A stretch of 64,000 nt of DNA from contig NZ_BKZW01000001.1 of NCBI RefSeq assembly GCF_008974265.1, positions 1,116,001 through 1,180,000 of the forward strand. Direction: 5' to 3'. Both the position numbers and the translations under genes were made by a program. Below are positions 9,821 to 17,888 of this stretch, piece by piece. Each line of letters begins with the position of its first letter. The first letter of the stretch is position 1. Below the pieces are notes generated by a model that did not search any database, was not told the origin of the DNA, and saw only the letters and a list, made by a program, of their open reading frames with translations. The stretch is from Dictyobacter vulcani (GTDB taxonomy: Bacteria; Chloroflexota; Ktedonobacteria; Ktedonobacterales; Ktedonobacteraceae).

Positions 9821-10699
9821 TTAATGTAACGAGGTAATATCACCACAGGCAAAAGGATCATACATGGTCTGAGTTTTCAGCTCTGATGATCCAAGATGGA
9901 TGTTAACATACCAGCCGTTACGTGGAACAGCACTGATGTTCGGAATGATGGTAGTAGAGGTTCCATCACCCGACGCATTTGCCACAACAGGTTTAAGATC
10001 ATATTTGACCGGTCCCTGACTGGCACAACTGCCAGTATGCAAATGGGCCATGTGTTTTGAATTGGGGGCTAAACCCTTCAGATTGAGTGCGACGGTCAAT
10101 TTGTTGTCTTTCACAGTAAGCTGTGCATCCCCACTGACCGCCTGATTGGCCGCAAATGAGTTGGCGAGCGTGGCCTGAACATTCTGGGATGATTTAGTAG
10201 AGGCCGCGGGATTAAACACATTGGCACAGGTGATAGGCATCGATTGATCACCACTGCTCATGCCTGGTCCATTGTTTACATCCACATACCAACCAGTCTC
10301 AGGAATACCTCCTGAAACATCTTTGATTTTGGTGATCACGTCCGCAAAACCAATTTGAGTGGCTTTAACGGCCGAAAGATTATATACCAGTTTGCCGTTG
10401 CTCTTGCAACTACCAGAGTTAATATGTGCCGGATGGCTACTTTTGGGCGTCAGGCCCGTAAGCGCCATGTGAACTGTCATGACATGGGAAGTATGATCCC
10501 ACATAAGTTCGACTGTCCCAGACGGGCTATGCCGGACAATTGCGCTGGCAGAATTCACAGTCGAACTGGTTGGAGTCGCGGCTGCCGATCCATTTGAATC
10601 GTTGTTTCCTGAGTCACAGGCCGTAAGTAGCAATAGGGCTGCTCCTAGCAGCAAGGCAAAGTGGATAAAATTTCGCTTAGCAATATTTTTTGTAAGCAT
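9821..10699 (-). CDS. Lipoprotein with two CHRD-like domains
   Basis: Secreted, lipid-anchored protein of 292 residues. The signal peptide ends in a clear lipobox (LLLLTAC, Cys about 28), followed by a Ser/Thr/Asn-rich linker. Two similar domains follow (about 50-165 and 175-290). Each has an H-x-x-SGSC or H-x-HTGSC segment and a GWYV(D/N)(V/I)(N/H) segment, the layout of CHRD domains, which also recall Cu/Zn superoxide dismutase folds. The tandem domains look like an internal duplication. No enzymatic activity can be claimed; a role in the cell envelope is inferred from the anchor. AAAGGAG precedes the ATG. Family call is moderate. Confidence 0.72.
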   Translation of the reverse strand: MLTKNIAKRNFIHFALLLGAALLLLTACDSGNNDSNGSAAATPTSSTVNSASAIVRHSPSGTVELMWDHTSHVMTVHMALTGLTPKSSHPAHINSGSCKSNGKLVYNLSAVKATQIGFADVITKIKDVSGGIPETGWYVDVNNGPGMSSGDQSMPITCANVFNPAASTKSSQNVQATLANSFAANQAVSGDAQLTVKDNKLTVALNLKGLAPNSKHMAHLHTGSCASQGPVKYDLKPVVANASGDGTSTTIIPNISAVPRNGWYVNIHLGSSELKTQTMYDPFACGDITSLH

Positions 10700-10924
10700 C
10701 TTGGCTCCTTTCCCACATTTATATCCCCACGCCTCTATTATAATTACATGCTATTACACTGGCAAATTTAATGTTTTAAATATATATGCAGACATATTAC
10801 AGATAAAGGTTACTTTACATAATTATATGAGATATTAGCAGAAAAAAACGTAGGAAGGTGAGCACAAAAACAGCACTATTTTCCTCTCTCATTTCCTCTG
10901 CCACAGAATCCTTACAGTTTTTTC

Positions 10925-11052
10925 ATAATTCAAATTCTGAAACAGGAGGTGCAGGAGAACGGCTAGTCCTCCTGCCGGGGTGGGGTGTCCCCCAATTTTT
11001 CCCTCACTTCACCGCCGCCGCAGGTGGCAAAAGAGATAACTGGAAAGCCCTG
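10925..11052. mobile_element. Decayed relative of the 133-bp palindromic element
   Basis: The right end reads AACTGGAAAGCCCTG, matching the end of the intact copies with small changes. Inside are hairpins of the same kind: GCAGGAG pairing with CTCCTGC, and GGGG pairing with CCCC. The left end near 10905-10930 is eroded. The fresh copy at 11063 inserted just beyond this remnant. Boundaries are approximate. Confidence 0.5.
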
Positions 11053-11053
11053 G

Positions 11054-11204
11054 GTTGGTCGGCAGGGCTTTCCAATTCTCGTTGCAAGCGGGGATGCAAG
11101 GGGCGGCCAGCCCCTTGCCGGAGCGCGAGGTGTCCTCGCATCTCCTCCCTCTTCTCCCGCCGAAGGCGGGACAAAAAGAGAATTGGAAAGCCCTGGTTGG
11201 TCGG
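11054..11204. repeat. 9-bp target-site duplication of element copy A
   Basis: GTTGGTCGG at 11054-11062 is repeated exactly at 11196-11204, abutting both ends of the 133-bp element. Confidence 0.85.
11063..11195. mobile_element. 133-bp MITE-like palindromic element, copy A
   Basis: Ends are an 18-bp perfect inverted repeat, CAGGGCTTTCCAATTCTC at 11063-11080 and its complement at 11178-11195. Inside are three hairpins: 11097-11117 (CAAGGGGC/GCCCCTTG), 11125-11139 (GCGAG/CTCGC) and 11156-11170 (CCCGCC/GGCGGG). No protein is encoded. The copy at 33684-33816 differs at only two positions, and both copies are flanked by exact 9-bp direct repeats. This is the structure of a non-autonomous transposable element mobilised in trans. 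No transposase in this window has matching ends. Confidence 0.9.
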
Positions 11205-11334
11205 TCACAATGTTGACCATAGACTATGAAAGCATGTATTATAGAAGGATAGAGAAAAAAGCAATCCTTTGTAACGAAGATTCTGGCGCCTTGTTTACAT
11301 ATGTATTGATGCGCCCCAAAAGTAGACTGAAACC

Positions 11335-12546
11335 ATGAAGCAAACATCATTCTGGAACACATTCACACAACCTATTATCGGTCTGGCCCCTATGGATGGC
11401 GTCACAGATGCGCCATGCCGTACAATGCATGGCATCCATGGACGCCCTGATGTTATCTTAACCGAGTTTACCAATGTGGAAGGACTCTGGCGTGGCAGCG
11501 ATCGCATTTTCCGCGATTTCCTTTATACGCCAGCCGAACGTCCTGTGGTAGCACAGATTTTTGGTTGCCGTCCCGAGTATTTTTATAAGGCCGCCCATAT
11601 AGTCTGTGAGTTGGGCTTTGATGGCGTTGATATCAATATGGGATGTCCAGCCAGCTCGGTTGCAAATAAAGGCGGGGGGGCAGCCCTGATCCGTCTACCG
11701 GAAACAGCTAAAGCCATTATCAGAGCCACCCAACAAGGGGTACGCGATTGGGCTAATGGACAAACACTGGAAGATCTAGAGATGGATCCACTACGTATTC
11801 GCCAGATTCAGCAGATGAATGCAGATCGAGCACGCATCTGGGGTGATCCTCTCCGCTATGAACGCCGCCTGCTACCAGTCTCGGTAAAAACACGACTCGG
11901 CTATGATTCGATTGTGGTTAAAGATTGGATGCAAGAGCTTTTAGAGCTTGAGCCAGCGGTAATCTCACTGCATGGTCGCACCCTGGTACAGCATTACAAA
12001 GGCGAAGCCAATTGGGATGCGATCGCGGAAGCCGCTGAGGTCGTCCATAAAACTGATACATTGATCCTGGGTAATGGCGATATCCATAGTTTGCAGCAAG
12101 CAGCTGAACGTATTCGAACAACCGGGGTCAATGGCGTCTTAATCGGGCGAGCGACCTTTGGCAATCCCTGGCTCTTTAAAAATAAAGAGCTCCTCAAACA
12201 AATACTCAAAAATGGGGTTATCCCGACACCAGAGAATCTCCCTGATGTGCTACCAACACGTGAGGAACGCCTGTTGATGGCGCTGGAACATGCACGCATC
12301 CATGCGAAACTTAAGGGAGAGGTCCACTATGTGGAAATGAGAAAACATATGGGCTGGTATCTGGGCCACTTTAATGGTGCGAAACGCATACGCAATGAAC
12401 TGGTGCGCATCAATAATCTGGCAGAAGTCGAGGAGATTATTCAGCGTGCCCTCGCAGAGCCGGCAAGGGATAGCAACGAACCCGAAGAAAAGATGCCGGA
12501 GATTGAGGTCCATGATTCCTCATTAGACCTTACCTGTTCCGCATAA
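11335..12546 (+). CDS. dus: tRNA-dihydrouridine synthase
   Basis: FMN enzyme that reduces specific uridines in tRNA to dihydrouridine with NADPH. The 403-residue protein begins with the TIM-barrel signature LAPMDGVTDAPCR (about 17-29). It continues with VAQIFGCRPEYF, DINMGCPASSV containing the catalytic cysteine, VSVKTRLGYD, ISLHGRTLVQHYKG, and the FMN-binding LGNGDI and GVLIGRATFGNPWLF. The C-terminal helical domain ends with an acidic tail. There is an insert of about 40 residues between GGGAALIRLP and LPVSVKTRLG (NGQTLEDLEMDPLRIRQIQQ region) that is longer than in many Dus proteins. No good ribosome site precedes the ATG. The Dus subfamily (A/B/C) is not assigned. Confidence 0.92.
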   Translation: MKQTSFWNTFTQPIIGLAPMDGVTDAPCRTMHGIHGRPDVILTEFTNVEGLWRGSDRIFRDFLYTPAERPVVAQIFGCRPEYFYKAAHIVCELGFDGVDINMGCPASSVANKGGGAALIRLPETAKAIIRATQQGVRDWANGQTLEDLEMDPLRIRQIQQMNADRARIWGDPLRYERRLLPVSVKTRLGYDSIVVKDWMQELLELEPAVISLHGRTLVQHYKGEANWDAIAEAAEVVHKTDTLILGNGDIHSLQQAAERIRTTGVNGVLIGRATFGNPWLFKNKELLKQILKNGVIPTPENLPDVLPTREERLLMALEHARIHAKLKGEVHYVEMRKHMGWYLGHFNGAKRIRNELVRINNLAEVEEIIQRALAEPARDSNEPEEKMPEIEVHDSSLDLTCSA

Positions 12547-12562
12547 ACATTCAAAGATACAC

Positions 12563-12619
12563 AAAAAAGTACAGCACAGAGCGTTCATAACTACATGAAT
12601 ACTCTGTGCTGTACTTTTT
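12563..12619 (+). terminator. Rho-independent terminator
   Basis: A very strong hairpin just downstream of the dihydrouridine synthase gene: AAAAAAGTACAGCACAGAG pairs with CTCTGTGCTGTACTTTTT. The A and T flanks allow it to act in both directions. Confidence 0.85.
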
Positions 12620-12809
12620 CCTGGCAAACTTTTCTTTTTACCGTACATTTTTAGCAGGCCACGTCCTATCTCTATGCGCGCAATGAGTCACTGTGAGACT
12701 GAGATGAGACAGGTAATAGTCATATCCCATAGGCTTCACCAACTTCGGAGAAGGGATATGCAGACGCCAGCGGCTAATAGTATGTCAGAGAAAAAACGCC
12801 AGAGGAAGT

Positions 12810-13010
12810 TTAGACCAGCACTCCCTCAAGCTCGCCAACTAACTTCTGAATCTCTCGTAAGCGCTGCTCGGCAATCTCAACATTCTCCAGTGCCTGTGCT
12901 AAAATACGTGCCTCCAGCGATGGATACGTCTCGACTATCTCGGGATCAATAGAGCCACCCAGCAGTTCTAGAGCGCGGCTCAAGTTGTTTTCCAAGGTTC
13001 CAATTGACAT
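12810..13010 (-). CDS. Small acidic helical protein of unknown function
   Basis: A 66-residue protein I do not recognise. It is mainly predicted helix, with a conserved-looking core LGGSIDPEIVETYPSLEARI and a C-terminal amphipathic helix (EIAEQRLREIQKLVGELE) that could form a coiled coil. GGAGAGG lies about 10 bases before the ATG, and codon third positions look like those of neighbouring genes, so I think it is real. The opposite-strand open frame at 12674-12952 is a mirror. It stands alone, with no evident partner. Confidence 0.55.
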   Translation of the reverse strand: MSIGTLENNLSRALELLGGSIDPEIVETYPSLEARILAQALENVEIAEQRLREIQKLVGELEGVLV

Positions 13011-13801
13011 TGCTTGTTACCTCTCCGAAGCATAGAATTCAGCTACTACCAATGGGACAATCTATGTAAACAGTGTCTCACCAGGTATAAACGCGCTCTC
13101 CGTACTACCTTCTACTACGTAAGCACATGCTCATTGGTTACACTGATAAGCATGCACTTGAGTTTCTTCCTTTAACTCTACGTTTATATTACACCAGACG
13201 CAAACAGCGATTTAAAAGGGGTTCTAACTTGCCCTGGTGAGACCTGAATATTTTCATCCCAGCTCTAAGCCCCGTCTTGAGACATGGGGTACCTGACGGT
13301 TTGGCTTCTCGCTTTTGTCGTATTTATTTATATTCACCGTCAGCATAATACCAGGGTTTCCTCAACAATACAACAAAAAGGTACCTCTGTGCTTACTCCA
13401 TTGCTCCCGCTCAGATTTATCTCAACCAGCTCGGCTTCTCTTCATATGATACCGTGAGAAACAACAAAAAGTCGAGATGTAAAGGCCTTATTATAATTTC
13501 ATTTATCGCGAAAAATTCGCAATACATCATGGCTATTTGTCTTCAGAAAAAAACTACTTTAAGCCTTTTTCCAGCTAAAAAATCTTCACGCTTGCTATGA
13601 AAAGCAAGCGTGAGCACCACTCACACGATTGAATGGTATGCTCTGTAACTCACTGTGAGCAAATTTTTAATAAGATGGAACATGTTGAAGCGACCCTGAA
13701 ATGAGAATCGTATAAAAAGGGATGCCAGTAAAAAGGGATGCCAGAACTATTGGTATTATACACAAAACGATCATTACCTGTTTTAGTCTCAAGGCGTATG
13801 T

Positions 13802-13944
13802 GCCAGAGAGGCTCTCCGGCCATTAGGGGAAAGCGGGGTGCAGGGGCGGCAGCCCCTGACGGAGCGCGATGGCAGGCATGCTGGGGGCATGACAGTCCTC
13901 GCAACCCTCCCCTCTTCCCCGGAAGGACGGAGAGCCGCCAGAGA
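13802..13944. repeat. 8-bp target-site duplication of element copy C
   Basis: GCCAGAGA at 13802-13809 is repeated at 13937-13944, abutting the inverted-repeat ends of the third palindromic element. Confidence 0.7.
13810..13936. mobile_element. Diverged palindromic element, copy C (127 bp)
   Basis: Ends are imperfect inverted repeats beginning GGCTCTCCG and ending CGGAGAGCC, with further pairing to about 22 bases. The ends differ from those of copies A and B, but the inside has the same order: a CAGGGGC/GCCCCTG hairpin (13841-13858), a GGAGCGCG segment, CCTCGC, then CCTCCC. Matching stems with different bases argue that the fold is conserved. It is flanked by an 8-bp direct repeat. Confidence 0.7.
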
Positions 13945-13966
13945 CTTAGTAGAAGAAGGATATATA

Positions 13967-14680
13967 ATGCAGAAGAACTATTCAACGCACACCGCAGAAA
14001 TTACAGTCAATGCTCCTGTCCATCAGGTATACTCCTTGTTCACCCATTTTAATGATTTCCCAAAATTCATGACCTTCATCAAGGAGGTTACATATCATGA
14101 TGACCAGTCAAGCCATTGGGTCGCCGATGTCGTTGGCAATCATGAATGGGATGCTGTAAATGAAGGTTGGGTACCTGATCAGCAGATAGGCTGGCGCTCA
14201 ACCAAGGGACTGGAAAATTTCGGGAAAGTTACCTTTATTCCGACCTCTAATGAGCAGACGACGGTCCAGGTGTCGATCAGCTATGATCCACCAGCAGGTG
14301 TATTGGGGGATGCAGGAGAAAAGTTAGGTGCTGGTAGCCGCTTCCAAAATGCCCTGGAACATGATCTTGGCCATTTTGCTCAGATGGTGAATGAGGCTCC
14401 GGCCGGCGCGCTCGATCCAAAATCCTCTAACTATCTGTTCCATGAGGATAGTGCTGCCAGTAAGGGTAAAACAACCGGTCGCCAGAACAATACAATGCAA
14501 GATGATAGTAGTTACGGCCGCACCAGTACTGGTATGCCAAAGCTGGATCGTGATATCACTGGTACCACTAACGATCGTCTGGCGGCCAGCGATAGTGATC
14601 TTGGCGGGACGCCCGTTGAGCCATCAGCTATCACCCCTGATGAAAACCCACATACAAACACAGGACGAAACAACTACTAA
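13967..14680 (+). CDS. SRPBCC (polyketide cyclase/START-like) family protein
   Basis: The 237-residue protein begins with a ligand-binding SRPBCC fold of about 140 residues: HTAEITVNAPVHQVYSLFTH, FNDFPKFMTFIKEV, then strands ending FGKVTFIPTSNEQTTVQVSI. A disordered, polar, Gly/Asp/Thr-rich tail of about 85 residues follows. Such proteins bind hydrophobic ligands; some are coenzyme Q-binding or membrane stress proteins. No ligand can be named here. I chose the ATG at 13967 because AAGAAGGA lies seven bases upstream. The longer reading from 13838 runs into the palindromic element and is an artefact. The element therefore sits only about 30 bases before the gene and may affect its expression. 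Confidence 0.82.
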   Translation: MQKNYSTHTAEITVNAPVHQVYSLFTHFNDFPKFMTFIKEVTYHDDQSSHWVADVVGNHEWDAVNEGWVPDQQIGWRSTKGLENFGKVTFIPTSNEQTTVQVSISYDPPAGVLGDAGEKLGAGSRFQNALEHDLGHFAQMVNEAPAGALDPKSSNYLFHEDSAASKGKTTGRQNNTMQDDSSYGRTSTGMPKLDRDITGTTNDRLAASDSDLGGTPVEPSAITPDENPHTNTGRNNY

Positions 14681-14700
14681 TGAAACATCCTGTCTAAACG

Positions 14701-14747
14701 AAAGAAGAGCGGCTACGTTTCTCGTGAGATCGTAGCCGCTCTTCTTT
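14701..14747 (+). terminator. Rho-independent terminator
   Basis: AAAGAAGAGCGGCTACG pairs perfectly with CGTAGCCGCTCTTCTTT around a 13-base loop, directly after the SRPBCC gene. Confidence 0.85.
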
Positions 14748-14848
14748 CTGGCTGTCTATGACATAACATGGATCATTTCATAGTGATATAATAGATACTT
14801 CTATCTATCGCTCACAGGCTAAAGCCGAAGGGACTGTATAAATATTTT

Positions 14849-15439
14849 ATGGATTCCAAGTATACGTCGAATCATGCTGCTTCAGATCTGCAATCCGAAG
14901 ATCCAGAGCTCACAAAGCTGCTGGATATCGTTGAAAAAGATATTAATAGCCTCGTATCCATTCGCCTTTCCGAAGAACGTGGGACCAGTAGACACCAGCA
15001 ACTCATTGAACGCATTACCCGCAATATACTCGGACGTCCTTCCACCCTATATACCATTATCATCATCACAGCCCTCTGGATAGTGTATAATCTATTTTGC
15101 CCTCTCATTGGTCTCAAACGTCTGGATCCACCACCATTCTCAGATATTCAGGGTGTGATAGGTTTTATTGCTCTTCTGACCACTACCGCGGTTCTGATTA
15201 CCCAAAATCGTCAGGCCAGAATGGATGATCAACGCACGCATTTAGATCTGGAGCTTTCTTTGCTTATTGATCGCAAAGTCAGCAAACTGATCGCATTATT
15301 GGAAGAATTACGCCGCGATATACCCCATGTACAGGATCGCCATGATCCTCAGGCTGAAATCATGCAAGAAAATGCGGATCCAGCGCAAGTGCTTTCGAGC
15401 TTCCAACAAAATTATGAAGATGTTGTCAATGAGGGTTAA
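14849..15439 (+). CDS. DUF1003 family membrane protein
   Basis: A 196-residue protein with the DUF1003 layout: a polar N-terminus, two membrane helices (about 70-90 and 102-120) separated by a short loop with the DPPPFSDIQ motif, and the conserved VLITQNRQARMDDQRTHLDL stretch. A charged helix KVSKLIALLEELRRDIP follows. The tail of about 30 residues is variable. Function is unknown in the family; a cytoplasmic helical platform attached to the membrane is the likely topology. It follows the terminator of the SRPBCC gene, so it is a separate unit. The ATG has only a distant AGGGA. Confidence 0.85.
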   Translation: MDSKYTSNHAASDLQSEDPELTKLLDIVEKDINSLVSIRLSEERGTSRHQQLIERITRNILGRPSTLYTIIIITALWIVYNLFCPLIGLKRLDPPPFSDIQGVIGFIALLTTTAVLITQNRQARMDDQRTHLDLELSLLIDRKVSKLIALLEELRRDIPHVQDRHDPQAEIMQENADPAQVLSSFQQNYEDVVNEG

Positions 15440-15660
15440 CCGCCCTTTTAACAGATTTTCCAGCTGAGGAAAACCCGGTAAGCATAGAGGTCAGCACATT
15501 TAACAATCAACCGCTCGGAATTTCGCCATGGATAAGCCTTGACTTTTCAAAAATGAGATGGTATCGTATAGATATTCCAACAAGTGAGGAATACACCAGG
15601 GAAACAAGAGACCCTGGCACAAGGCCTGGCCCTTGCATAAGCACCCCGGAAGGAGATCTT

Positions 15661-15735
15661 ATGATATCAAGCGATCTTATAAGAACCATGAAGAAACCAA
15701 TTCATGTTTTAGGGGTAGTATTTCAGATTGACTAG
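15661..15735 (+). CDS. Possible 24-residue peptide with strong ribosome site
   Basis: The ATG at 15661 is preceded by GGAAGGAG at five bases, one of the best ribosome sites in the window. The frame encodes 24 residues (MISSDLIRTMKK, then a hydrophobic IHVLGVVF segment) and stops five bases before a strong hairpin. It could be a leader peptide, a small bioactive peptide or chance. There is no downstream gene on this strand for it to regulate before the terminator at 15958. Confidence 0.3.
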   Translation: MISSDLIRTMKKPIHVLGVVFQID

Positions 15736-15739
15736 GAAC

Positions 15740-15990
15740 GCCCGTAGATACGGGCCGATCGATACCTCTGAGCTTCTAGCACCCCGTATTTTGTAAGGCT
15801 CTATAGCCCGTACAAGTCATGACGTACTATAAACGTCCGGGAGTAGCGGAGGTCAACAGAGGAGTATCGCTGTTACATTCAGTGATGTATGCTGTAGGTA
15901 GTAGTAAATCGGTTAACGTACAAACACGGGAGTTGTAATAAAAAAAAAGAGACACAGATGAGCTGGATAACCGTGATTATCCAGCTCTCT
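15740..15990 (+). ncRNA. Candidate structured RNA ending at a terminator
   Basis: Begins with GCCCGTA-GA-TACGGGC (15740-15755). A long-range stem follows, GATACCTCTG near 15762-15771 with CAGAGGAGTATC near 15859-15870 (two-base bulge), enclosing smaller hairpins such as GGCT-CTAT-AGCC. A terminator with a T run at 15958-15990 lies downstream, and no coding gene on this strand ends within 500 bases. I cannot match it to a known RNA family (not tmRNA, RNase P or SRP by their core motifs). Ends are approximate. Confidence 0.3.
15958..15990 (+). terminator. Rho-independent terminator (plus-strand unit)
   Basis: GAGCTGGATAA pairs with TTATCCAGCTC around CCGTGA, followed by TCTTTTTAT. It ends some transcript from the left; the nearest gene stop is over 500 bases away. 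Confidence 0.75.
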
Positions 15991-16024
15991 TTTTATATTC
16001 AAAGATGCTCCATCCATATCACAT

Positions 16025-16066
16025 AAAAAAGCCGTCCGCTCCTATTAAGAGTTGGACGGCTTTTTC
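16025..16066 (-). terminator. Terminator of the mnmA-lepA operon
   Basis: GCCGTCC (16031-16037) pairs with GGACGGC (16054-16060), with A and T runs outside. Read on the minus strand, it follows lepA directly and has a T run. Confidence 0.8.
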
Positions 16067-16079
16067 TTGCCTGGTAATA

Positions 16080-17888
16080 CTATTCTTTTCCAAGAGAAAG
16101 GACGGCCATGAAGGCTTCTTGAGGAATTTCAACACTTCCGACCATTTTCATGCGCTTCTTACCTTCTTTCTGCTTCTCCAGCAGTTTGCGCTTACGTGAA
16201 ATATCACCACCATAACATTTGGCCAGAACATCCTTACGCATAGCTTTCACCGTTTCACGTGAGATGACGCGCGAGCCAATAGCAGCCTGGATAGGTACGT
16301 CAAAGAGCTGACGCGGGATCAGGCTACGTAATTTCTCAACGAGCGCGCGGCCCTGATAGTAGGCACTTTCACGATGAAGGATCAACGAAAGAGCATCTAC
16401 CGGAACTGTGTTCACCAGAATATCCATTTTGACCAGGTCTGAAGCCCGATAAGAACCAAAGTTATAGTCCAGAGACGCATATCCCTGGGTGCGCGATTTG
16501 AGTTGATCGTAGAAATCAATGATCAATTCGGCCAGTGGAATCTCATAGGTCATCAAAACACGTTCGGCTTCAATATACTTTAGATCTTTATACACACCAC
16601 GCTTGGAGGTTACAAGCTCCATGATGGTGCCAATATAGCGGGACGGAGTAAAGATAGAGATGTCCATATTAGGCTCTTCAATCTGCTCAATCTCGCCAAA
16701 GTTTGGCATGTCCGATGGATTGGCAACCTCAATGATTTCTCCCCCGACTTTGGTCACATGGTATTCTACACTGGGAGCGGTAGCCAGAATCTCCAGATTA
16801 TATTCGCGCTCTAAGCGCTCCTGGATAATTTCCATATGCAGCAAACCCAGGAAGCCACAGCGGAAACCAAATCCCAGCGCGTTCGAGGTTTCTGGCTCAT
16901 AATGGAGGGCCGCATCATTCAGTTTCAGACGATCTAACGCCTCGCGCAACTCAGGATAGTCATTGCTATCAACCGGATACAGACCGGCAAAAACCATCGG
17001 TTTGGCTGGTTGATAACCTGGTAACGGCTCAATCACGCCCAGGGCGGCAGGTACGGTAACAGTATCCCCTACCTGACAGTCTTTAACGTTTTTAAAACCT
17101 GTGGCAATATAACCAACTTCGCCAGTAATTAATGTTTTGGTAGAGACCAGTTTAGGCTGGAAACAGCCAACTTCCAGGATATCAGCAGAACTGCCCGCAG
17201 CCACCATAGAAAGACGTTCGCCCTCAACCAGTTTGCCATCGATAATACGCACATAAGCAATGACGCCTTTATATGCATCATAATGCGAATCAAAGACCAG
17301 CGCTCGCAACGGACTCTCTTCTTTTCCCGAGGGAGGCGGCACAGAGTTGACAATCGCCTCAAGAATATCCTGTGTACCAATACCTTCTTTGGCAGAAGCC
17401 AGAATACATTCTTCTTTGGGCAGCCCGATCACATCTTCGACCTCTTGCTTCACCCGATCAGGCTCGGCACTGGGTAGGTCGATTTTATTGATGACCGGAA
17501 TAATAGTGAGATCGGCCTCTAAAGCCAGATAGAGATTCGCCAGGGTCTGGGCTTCCACACCCTGGGTCGAATCGATCACCAGCAGAGCACCCTCGCAAGC
17601 GGCAAGGCTGCGCGAAACTTCATAGGTAAAGTCAACGTGTCCCGGAGTATCGATGAGATTCAACTCATATTCTTCACCATTCAAGGCCGTATAACGCATG
17701 CGTACAGCCTGTGATTTGATGGTGATACCCTTCTCACGCTCCAGGTCCATCTGGTCAAGTGTCTGCGCCTGCATATCGCGCTTAGAGACCGTACCGGTAA
17801 CCTCTAACAGACGATCGGCAAGGGTTGACTTGCCATGATCGATATGAGCAATGATACAAAAATTCCTAATATGTGCCTGGTCCGTCAT
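16080..17888 (-). CDS. lepA: Elongation factor 4 (LepA), ribosome GTPase
   Basis: Translational GTPase that binds the ribosome during initiation or stalled elongation. The 602 residues match the family's usual length of about 600. Seen: G1 AHIDHGKST (14-22), G3 DTPGH (80-84), G4 NKID (133-136), then domain II. The LepA-specific C-terminal domain is complete: [20 protein letters not shown], then the [29 protein letters not shown] segment. The ATG at 17888 overlaps the mnmA stop as ATGA, a translational-coupling arrangement. A longer reading to 17909 lies inside mnmA. It is followed by a terminator. Confidence 0.98.
   Translation of the reverse strand: MTDQAHIRNFCIIAHIDHGKSTLADRLLEVTGTVSKRDMQAQTLDQMDLEREKGITIKSQAVRMRYTALNGEEYELNLIDTPGHVDFTYEVSRSLAACEGALLVIDSTQGVEAQTLANLYLALEADLTIIPVINKIDLPSAEPDRVKQEVEDVIGLPKEECILASAKEGIGTQDILEAIVNSVPPPSGKEESPLRALVFDSHYDAYKGVIAYVRIIDGKLVEGERLSMVAAGSSADILEVGCFQPKLVSTKTLITGEVGYIATGFKNVKDCQVGDTVTVPAALGVIEPLPGYQPAKPMVFAGLYPVDSNDYPELREALDRLKLNDAALHYEPETSNALGFGFRCGFLGLLHMEIIQERLEREYNLEILATAPSVEYHVTKVGGEIIEVANPSDMPNFGEIEQIEEPNMDISIFTPSRYIGTIMELVTSKRGVYKDLKYIEAERVLMTYEIPLAELIIDFYDQLKSRTQGYASLDYNFGSYRASDLVKMDILVNTVPVDALSLILHRESAYYQGRALVEKLRSLIPRQLFDVPIQAAIGSRVISRETVKAMRKDVLAKCYGGDISRKRKLLEKQKEGKKRMKMVGSVEIPQEAFMAVLSLGKE

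Larger units (their letters stand above)
10700..11334. other. Intergenic region filled by palindromic repeat elements
   Basis: Holds the AT-rich divergent promoter region (10700-10920), a decayed element (about 10925-11052) and the intact 133-bp element (11063-11195). Open frames across it on both strands are produced by the palindromes and are not genes. Confidence 0.6.
13011..13966. other. Long intergenic region with hairpins and element copy C
   Basis: No gene is convincing. Contents: a compound hairpin near 13270-13290 (CCCCGTCT/AGAC-GGGG) that resembles the end hairpins of IS200/IS605 elements; a strong hairpin at 13586-13613 (TCACGCTTGCT/AGCAAGCGTGA) that would look like a terminator if read on the minus strand; a two-copy 15-bp tandem repeat (AAAAAGGGATGCCAG) near 13714-13743; and the element at 13810-13936. 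The pieces suggest a region where insertions accumulate. Confidence 0.45.
15440..16079. other. Intergenic region with mini-ORF, structured RNA candidate and two terminators
   Basis: No ordinary gene. From left to right: a hairpin CCAGGG/CCCTGG near 15596-15617, a 24-codon frame with a strong ribosome site (15661-15735), a structured stretch (15740-15870) and two terminators (15958-15990 and 16025-16066). The pieces are listed separately. Confidence 0.5.

Noticed and set aside
10858..11362. Several overlapping open frames on both strands
   Set aside because: They are created by the palindromic elements, whose two strands are nearly alike; none has family similarity.
13260..13300. Hairpin resembling an IS200/IS605 end
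   Set aside because: No transposase or TnpB fragment is nearby, so I could not support a mobile-element call.
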